Of a stretch of DNA of 28,596 nucleotides, positions 23,612-28,596 are shown piece by piece (positions within the stretch are counted from its first letter, which is position 1; the number at the start of each line of letters is the position of its first letter). The DNA is taken from the IMG/VR virus record IMGVR_UViG_3300046002_006149, positions 1 through 28,596 of that record; one strand, 5' to 3'. This DNA comes from a virus. Under the pieces are notes generated by a model, which made no database searches, was not told where the DNA came from, and saw only the letters and a program-made list of their open reading frames with translations. Made by a program: the position numbers and the translations under genes.

Positions 23612-24618
23612 TACATTTTGTCTTTCATATAATTTATTACCTCTTGAATAGAGTTATCTAAACTAATAACGGCTTCAAATCCTAAAAGTTCTTTTGCTTT
23701 TGAAGTATTAGGAATTCTTTTTTGTACATCATATTCGTAACCAGCGTCACAAACATGATTAAATGGTTCATCAGGTCTTAAATACCCCCAAATTTTTTCG
23801 GCAAGTTCTAAAACTGATGTTGCTGTTGATGTTGATAAATTGAAGTCATTGTTAATTGCTTTATCTGATTCCATAACCATTCTAATACCACGAGCTAAAT
23901 CACTACCATTAGTATAACATCTTACTTGGTCTCCACAACCTAAAACGTGTAATGGGTTTTGTCCCTTTAATATTTTATTAATTAAATCAGGTAATACGTG
24001 AGACATCATTAGTTTAATATTTCCTGACGTAACTTCATGTTCAGAAATAGAATCCTCTTCACCAACACCTACACAATTGAATGGTCTTACAATACTGTAA
24101 GGTAAACCATATTGCTCAAACGCACCTTTAGCAAAATACTCAGATGCTAACTTTTGAAATCCATAAGTTGAACTTGGTGGTGGGCAATTTTTAATTTCAG
24201 TTTCAGGAGTAGGGTATACTGTAGTCTCTTCAAATACCATCGAACTCGACATAACAATAATTCTTTTTAACCAACCTTCTTGATGACCTTTAATTGCCGC
24301 GTCAAATGTTTGGGCTAAAATTCTTTCATTAGTTGCTAATAAATCATATGCGTATTTGTGAAAATAAGAAATACCACCAATCATAGCAGCACCTGCAATA
24401 ATCATATCAGGTTTTTCATCTGAAACAATTTGTGAAAATTCATCAGTTAATACATCCGCAACATAAAGTTTGAAGTTGGGATTTTTATCTTGAGGTCTAC
24501 TTACTTGACCGTACTTTGAGTAGTTATCAATACCTACAACTTTGTAACCATTTTCTAATAATTCTTGGCAGATGTAACTACCGATAAATCCTTGACTTCC
24601 TGTTAATAAAACTTTCAT
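23611..24618 (-). CDS. NAD-dependent nucleotide-sugar epimerase/dehydratase (SDR)
   Basis: This full-length (335-residue) extended SDR has GSQGFIG at 7-13, VADVLTDE, IVMSSSMVFEE (121-131), catalytic Tyr152/Lys156 in STYGFQKLASEYF, and SIVRPFNCVG followed by VRCYTNGSDLARG, the sugar-binding part. It resembles UDP-glucose 4-epimerase, GDP-mannose 4,6-dehydratase or dTDP-glucose 4,6-dehydratase families. Because the RfbH- and RmlC-type enzymes downstream need a 4-keto-6-deoxy sugar, a 4,6-dehydratase is expected; this and 18351-19307 are candidates, not proven. The gene lies 5 bases downstream of the UDP-sugar dehydrogenase-like gene. Confidence 0.83.
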   Translation of the reverse strand: MKVLLTGSQGFIGSYICQELLENGYKVVGIDNYSKYGQVSRPQDKNPNFKLYVADVLTDEFSQIVSDEKPDMIIAGAAMIGGISYFHKYAYDLLATNERILAQTFDAAIKGHQEGWLKRIIVMSSSMVFEETTVYPTPETEIKNCPPPSSTYGFQKLASEYFAKGAFEQYGLPYSIVRPFNCVGVGEEDSISEHEVTSGNIKLMMSHVLPDLINKILKGQNPLHVLGCGDQVRCYTNGSDLARGIRMVMESDKAINNDFNLSTSTATSVLELAEKIWGYLRPDEPFNHVCDAGYEYDVQKRIPNTSKAKELLGFEAVISLDNSIQEVINYMKDKM

Positions 24619-24623
24619 AACTT

Positions 24624-25418
24624 TTAATTTTTTCTCATACCGTTGAACACGGTTGTTTTAAATTTATTATTCTCTTTATCTAAGGTTTCGAACAAATTTA
24701 ATTCTAACCCTAATTCTTTAACAAAAGAACTTAATGCTTTAGTATCTTTTGGTAAACAAACTCCACCGTACCCTCTAAAGTTTTCATTAACATCTAAGTA
24801 AATGTCTTTTGTAGTTCCTCTTTTAACAAACGTATCTTTCACTTTAGAATAATCGACACCTAAATTTTGACAGATTTCGTAAAACTCATTTGCAAATATT
24901 ATTTTAGTTGCATTATAAACGTTAGAGTAGTATTTAAGAAGTTCGGCCTCAGTTGAGTTCATCATTGAATATGTTTTAGGGTAGTTACCGTGACACTTTT
25001 TAATTTTTTCAAATACTTCTTTTGAATCTGTACCCACAGCTAACAAATCGTGATTTTCAGTAAAGTCTGAAATCGCACATCTTTCTCTTAAAAACTCAGG
25101 AACAAAACACATATTAAGACCTGTCTCATCTTTTAGTCTTTGTGTTGTTGTTGGTTTCACCGTTGATTTAATTGCCACAATCCCTTTATAGTTGTGTTCT
25201 TTTAATTCTAATATTACTTTCTCGACAATACTAACATTACAACTTCCGTCTTCATTCGATGGTGTTGGGACACAAATATAACATATTTCCGTGTCCAAAA
25301 CATCTTCAATCTTTGTATTATCTTTTATGTCATGACCCGTAACTTTATGACCTAATTTCTCAAAACCATATTTACATGCTGAGCCAATAACACCTAATCC
25401 AATTATACCTATTTTCAT
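24624..25418 (-). CDS. UDP-glucose/GDP-mannose dehydrogenase-like, lacking the C-terminal domain
   Basis: The protein has 264 residues, against 390-450 for normal enzymes. The N-terminal NAD domain (GLGVIGSA at 7-14, ICVPTPSNEDGSCN) and the central domain with the catalytic Cys221 in GYGGVCLPKDTKAL and the Lys172 region NATKIIFANEF are present. The C-terminal third, which completes the UDP-sugar site, is missing. The stop is clean and the next gene follows 5 bases later, so this is not an obvious frameshift. Full-length enzymes oxidise UDP-glucose to UDP-glucuronate or GDP-mannose to GDP-mannuronate. A truncated, possibly partner-dependent dehydrogenase or a related sugar/hydroxyacid dehydrogenase is plausible. 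Confidence 0.82.
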   Translation of the reverse strand: MKIGIIGLGVIGSACKYGFEKLGHKVTGHDIKDNTKIEDVLDTEICYICVPTPSNEDGSCNVSIVEKVILELKEHNYKGIVAIKSTVKPTTTQRLKDETGLNMCFVPEFLRERCAISDFTENHDLLAVGTDSKEVFEKIKKCHGNYPKTYSMMNSTEAELLKYYSNVYNATKIIFANEFYEICQNLGVDYSKVKDTFVKRGTTKDIYLDVNENFRGYGGVCLPKDTKALSSFVKELGLELNLFETLDKENNKFKTTVFNGMRKN

Positions 25419-25420
25419 CT

Positions 25421-26197
25421 TTATTTAATTATTTTTTCAATATCAATAATAGTGTCTTCTAACAGATTTGTATACACTTTTTCTGTGTCATACCAAAAAC
25501 ATTTTTGTGCGTGAGGAGAGTGGGTACTAGAGTTTTCGACTATATAATCATCCGAATTTAAACCAAAGTTAGAGAAGAGTTTCTGTGTAAATTCTTTTAT
25601 ATTTGTTAAAACACCAGAACCTACAATTGAATCTTTTTCAATGTTATTTATTTTATCGACTATCATTTTTGGGTGAATGATGTCTCTAAAAATATTTATG
25701 TTACCAACCTCAACTTTAGATTTATTTATAAGGGATTCAAAAATCTTTGCAAATAAAAATCCTTGTTTTCTATATGGTGAATTAAAGTTAAAAGGGTGAA
25801 TAAAAAAAACATTTTCCATTTTACCTTTATATTGTTCTTCCTTTACTTTCTCAAATAATTTTTGTTTTGAAAAAATGTAATGACTGTATTGATAGTCAAA
25901 AGGAAGACTTTCATTTATTGGTCCATTATAGTTATTCCATAATTCACTTGAACCAAACAAAATAATCTTATCATTATTATCTGAAAGTTTTTTAGCTATA
26001 TCAAACGTATAATTGACATTAACATCTATATAATCTTCAATTGGGAGATTTAAGTAGGTTCTTTGTTCTGCGAACGTTAAAATAACTTTACTGTAACCAG
26101 TATCTAATCCTTCATAATTTCTTGAGCTCACGGAAATAGTATCTTGTGGGTCAAAATAATTTATAAGTTGGGAGGTATTTCCTACTACTAAGTTCAT
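25421..26197 (-). CDS. Degenerate SDR/sugar-epimerase-like protein
   Basis: This 258-residue protein follows the SDR layout. The N-terminal strand is MNLVVGNTSQLINYF, where the usual GxxGxxG is mostly lost (only one glycine). IILFGSSELWNNY matches the SS(x)YVYG-type strand and Tyr107/Lys111 in HYIFSKQKLFE match the catalytic pair. FRDIIHPKMIVDKI resembles the RDYIHVxD segment, and VFFIHPFNFNSPY the R-P-F-N sugar loop. Without the Gly-rich loop, NAD binding may be altered. It could be a reductase with an unusual cofactor site or a non-catalytic member. It sits 2 bases upstream of the dehydrogenase-like gene. Confidence 0.68.
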   Translation of the reverse strand: MNLVVGNTSQLINYFDPQDTISVSSRNYEGLDTGYSKVILTFAEQRTYLNLPIEDYIDVNVNYTFDIAKKLSDNNDKIILFGSSELWNNYNGPINESLPFDYQYSHYIFSKQKLFEKVKEEQYKGKMENVFFIHPFNFNSPYRKQGFLFAKIFESLINKSKVEVGNINIFRDIIHPKMIVDKINNIEKDSIVGSGVLTNIKEFTQKLFSNFGLNSDDYIVENSSTHSPHAQKCFWYDTEKVYTNLLEDTIIDIEKIIK

Positions 26198-26200
26198 ATC

Positions 26201-26974
26201 CTAATAAAAATGAAGTCCGCCAAAAAATCCATTACCCTGATGTGGGTCCAAGTTTTCTAATAGTCTACAGTGACTATTAACTTTTGCAGGTTCCTTTAAT
26301 AACGTTTGTAATGCGTCACTTTTAGCTATTGAACACTTGTAATAAATTTCATTAAATTTGTTATTTAAATAACTGTCAGTCAAACTTTGTTCAATTTGTT
26401 TACGACTTCCTTTTGCTCTTTCGTGACATGTTTTGAATAGGTCAGTTCTTATAAACAAACCAGGGAATTCAAAAAACCAATCGTTTTTAAATTCTTCCAT
26501 TCTTCTGAATACGAGATAGTTATCGTTACCCAAAATTTTATTCTCTTCCATAAACTTTAAATCTCCGATAAAATTTGTTGCACTATCAAATTGGGTACCA
26601 CCCAAAGTCATGGACACCATACCACATTTTCTACCATCAATTTCATGATTGAAGGTATATTCTAAATCTTCAATTTTAGGTAGATTTGCCTTTACGTCAT
26701 CTTCGTTGTAAAAAATATATTCGCTATCAATATTTTCAAATACCCTATTCATTGATAAAATTCTACTTTTGAAATTATCTATTAATACTGTCCATCCATT
26801 TTGTTCTAAAAATTTAATAGTATTCCAATCAACAGTATGTCCATCAAATTGGTCTATTGAAACAATTTTTTTACAAAACGGAAAATTTTGTTGGTCCATA
26901 TGAATGATAGTTTCCATTAACCATCTAAGTCTATCAGGGTGAGCAATACCCATAATAAATGCAGTTATATTCAT
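26201..26974 (-). CDS. Glycosyltransferase-like protein (GT-A fold)
   Basis: This 257-residue protein shows the GT-A pattern: an N-terminal strand (MNITAFIMGIAHPDRLRWLM), IVSIDQFDGHT (38-47), and FYNEDDVKA at 88-96 as the acidic metal-binding motif. An acceptor region (FFEFPGLFIRTDLFKTCHER) follows. The C-terminal part ends in an unusual HQGNGFFGGLHFY. No membrane or signal segment is seen. It probably adds one sugar to a growing glycan or a protein. It follows another GT-like gene with a 3-base gap and precedes the degenerate SDR gene with a 3-base gap. Donor and linkage are unknown. Confidence 0.72.
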   Translation of the reverse strand: MNITAFIMGIAHPDRLRWLMETIIHMDQQNFPFCKKIVSIDQFDGHTVDWNTIKFLEQNGWTVLIDNFKSRILSMNRVFENIDSEYIFYNEDDVKANLPKIEDLEYTFNHEIDGRKCGMVSMTLGGTQFDSATNFIGDLKFMEENKILGNDNYLVFRRMEEFKNDWFFEFPGLFIRTDLFKTCHERAKGSRKQIEQSLTDSYLNNKFNEIYYKCSIAKSDALQTLLKEPAKVNSHCRLLENLDPHQGNGFFGGLHFY

Positions 26975-26977
26975 AAA

Positions 26978-27724
26978 TTAAAACGTTTTGATGTGGTGTT
27001 TATATGTTGTAAAGTAACTGATTAAATTTGGTGCTAAAACTGACTCGTCCCATTTTTTATATGTTTTATTTTCATATAAACTTTTATAAAGGTTTCTGTC
27101 CTCATAATTCATTTCTTCTTTATGTTGAATCAATGTGTTATTTGGTGAATCTTCAGTCCACTTTGTGTCATAATAACCTTTGTTTATATGACCTAAATCC
27201 ATCCACGTACTGTTAATCGTTTCTCCATTATAATTTCTCTCTTCAGCAACATCACCAACAAAAATACCAACATCATTTGTTCTCAGTCTATTCCAAAAAT
27301 CTGTATCCTCAAATTGACCACCTTCAAATCCTTCATCAAAAAATCCAACAACAGTCATTAAATGTTTATGGAATCCGAAAAAATGAAGACCATCAAAAGT
27401 AACTAGCCCGTAACCCTCATCAAGTTTTTGTTTAATCGTTTCAAAGTGTTCGATTGTGGGTCTTTGTCTCCAAGATGCTATAATAACATAATCTGTTGGA
27501 CAATTTTTAATACAATGATTCCAAATTTTAACTAAAGGTCTTCTTTCAGTTGATTCAACATGTATGAATGAAACATTCTCATGTTGTATATAATCTTCGT
27601 CTTTTCCATTATCATCAACAACTATAATTTTTAAATCACAGTTATTAACTAAGTGTGTAATTGCTTGGTTTGCAAATGGTAAATTATTAGAATTTACCGG
27701 TAACATTATTGTGTAATTTTCCAT
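26978..27724 (-). CDS. Glycosyltransferase family 2-like with unusual SWRQRP in place of DxD
   Basis: I start at ATG 27724 (MENYTIMLPVNSNNLPFANQ), just after the upstream stop; ATG 27736 would add four residues and an 11-base overlap. The 248-residue protein shows the GT-A features LKIIVVDDNG (31-40) and the helix VKIWNHCIKNCPTDYVIIAS. The usual DxD position reads ASWRQRP (83-89) instead of an acidic triad. VVGFFDEGFEGGQFEDTDFW closely matches the later part of GT2 enzymes and supports the family. Loss of DxD occurs in some GT-A enzymes, so activity remains uncertain. It lies at the upstream end of the visible sugar operon. Confidence 0.75.
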   Translation of the reverse strand: MENYTIMLPVNSNNLPFANQAITHLVNNCDLKIIVVDDNGKDEDYIQHENVSFIHVESTERRPLVKIWNHCIKNCPTDYVIIASWRQRPTIEHFETIKQKLDEGYGLVTFDGLHFFGFHKHLMTVVGFFDEGFEGGQFEDTDFWNRLRTNDVGIFVGDVAEERNYNGETINSTWMDLGHINKGYYDTKWTEDSPNNTLIQHKEEMNYEDRNLYKSLYENKTYKKWDESVLAPNLISYFTTYKHHIKTF

Positions 27725-27725
27725 A

Positions 27726-28544
27726 TTATTGAACATTTATACTTTCTCCTCTCACGAAATGATATGTTACACAATCCTTCACTAATAACTCTTCGTATCC
27801 GTCAAGTTGTAATGTATCATGTATCGCAACATCACCAGTTATCCCATTTCTAAAAACAGGTATTGGTCCATATTTTGACCATTCTTCTTTAGTCATCAAC
27901 CATGAACAACCATCAACTCTATTGATGACCCCAAGAGTTGTTTGTAGTTGAGTTGGTTTACCCCAGTGTTTTAAACAATCGTCAATCGTTAATACCTCTT
28001 GGGTTAAATCTCTATTTATTCTTGATATGAATTTTTCATATCCTTCATAATCAAACGTGTCGAACGTGAACCCTAAATCCATAGTGAAGTGTCTACTAAT
28101 AGCATTAATTTCTCTAATTCTTGTGGTGTTCTCTATCGTGTTTGCTTGTAGAATAATCTTTCTATGTGGTTCATTAATTCTAAAGTTTTCTGCAATTTCA
28201 TATAGTCTAATAAAACTATCTTTAGAAAAAACTTGGTCGGAACCACCTCTAAAAACATAACCTTCAGAAGATTTCTCATAACCTAAGTTCCAACAAGCAT
28301 AAAGATTATCAATAAATGTGTTGTATGGTTCATCGTAGATAACATGAGTTAAACCATTTTGATTACAATAATTTATCAAGCTTTCTGTTACTGCTGGCGG
28401 TATATTATTATTTCTATAGATTATAATAATGAATTCTTTTTCACAAGGTAACCTATCAAACCCCGCGTAATTTCTAACATTCTCTACGTGACCTTTTAGT
28501 AAGTTCAAATCCTTACCGATTATTGTATAATATGTAAATTTCAT
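27726..28544 (-). CDS. Glycosyltransferase-like protein
   Basis: This 272-residue protein starts MKFTYYTIIGKDLNLLKGHV, and strands such as CEKEFIIIIYRNNN, YVFRGGSDQVFSKDSF (97-112, in the DxD place) and SWLMTKEEWSKYGPIPVFRN resemble GT2-like proteins in phage and bacterial glycan loci. It is cytoplasmic, with no hydrophobic segment. The start ATG shares bases with the stop of the truncated gene to the right (ATGA, 28541-28544), so the operon continues beyond the window. The family call is weaker than for the other transferases. Confidence 0.65.
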   Translation of the reverse strand: MKFTYYTIIGKDLNLLKGHVENVRNYAGFDRLPCEKEFIIIIYRNNNIPPAVTESLINYCNQNGLTHVIYDEPYNTFIDNLYACWNLGYEKSSEGYVFRGGSDQVFSKDSFIRLYEIAENFRINEPHRKIILQANTIENTTRIREINAISRHFTMDLGFTFDTFDYEGYEKFISRINRDLTQEVLTIDDCLKHWGKPTQLQTTLGVINRVDGCSWLMTKEEWSKYGPIPVFRNGITGDVAIHDTLQLDGYEELLVKDCVTYHFVRGESINVQ

Positions 28545-28596
28545 AGTTGTTCGTTAATTGTGTTTATAATAAATTGAAGTTCTTCATCGGATAGTT
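28541..28596 (-). CDS. C-terminal end of an unidentified gene running off the right edge
   Basis: On the minus strand one frame is open from the window edge and ends LSDEELQFIINTINEQL before a TGA at 28543-28541, which overlaps the next ATG by four bases. The other two frames close quickly. The end is helical and acidic/polar. Only 18 codons are visible, so no family can be named. Confidence 0.55.
   Translation of the reverse strand, partial: LSDEELQFIINTINEQL

Noticed and set aside
1-28596. tRNA genes, insertion sequences, integrase or attachment sites
   Set aside because: I saw no cloverleaf-like tRNA, transposase, terminal inverted repeats or recombinase; there is little intergenic room.

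Overview
This AT-rich window looks like a piece of a T4-like (contractile-tailed) Caudoviricetes phage genome, most likely infecting a Bacteroidetes/Flavobacteria-type host. The phage assignment rests on a gp21 prohead protease, gp22 scaffold, gp23 major capsid run followed by a gp5-type baseplate hub, a gp55-type late sigma factor and PhoH. The host guess rests on two things: reading frames almost never have a Shine-Dalgarno sequence before the start (the start regions are A/T-rich), and the window carries a ribosomal protein bS21 of the short Bacteroidetes form. Both ends of the window cut through genes.

Layout. Positions 1-607 (+) hold the end of an unidentified protein and a small two-helix membrane protein. 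Positions 595-786 (-) hold a lone bS21 gene that is divergent from the head genes. Positions 891-5901 (+) hold a hypothetical protein, gp21, a DUF4494-like small protein, a terminator, gp22 with an unusual 15-bp tandem repeat, gp23 and a strong terminator. Positions 5972-6682 (+) hold a basic protein with a DUF5872-like region. From 6679 to the right edge everything is on the minus strand, tightly packed and mostly overlapping or nearly touching.

The minus block is transcribed right to left. Positions 13.5-28.5 kb encode surface-sugar functions: six glycosyltransferase-like proteins, five SDR/epimerase-like proteins, a short UDP-sugar-dehydrogenase-like protein, an RmlC-like cupin, a 3-dehydrase-type DegT/RfbH aminotransferase homologue with His in place of the PLP lysine, a methyltransferase and three small helical proteins. 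PhoH, a HAD-like protein that has lost its catalytic residues and a small hypothetical protein sit among them. Positions 6.7-13.5 kb hold the gp55-like sigma factor and virion/baseplate genes.

How it may work together. gp21, gp22 and gp23 build and mature the prohead, and the gp5-like and neighbouring proteins form tail or baseplate. The gp55-like factor would direct late transcription, and a recurring TATTTAT/TATAAATA element before several structural genes is a candidate for its target. bS21 could adjust host ribosomes late in infection. The sugar cluster could make a deoxy- or modified sugar and attach it to virion proteins or to the host surface; substrate and target cannot be read from sequence alone. 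No tRNA, CRISPR array, insertion sequence or integrase was seen. No gene-free stretch exceeds 300 bases; the longest is 2296-2445, which holds a terminator and a promoter-like element.
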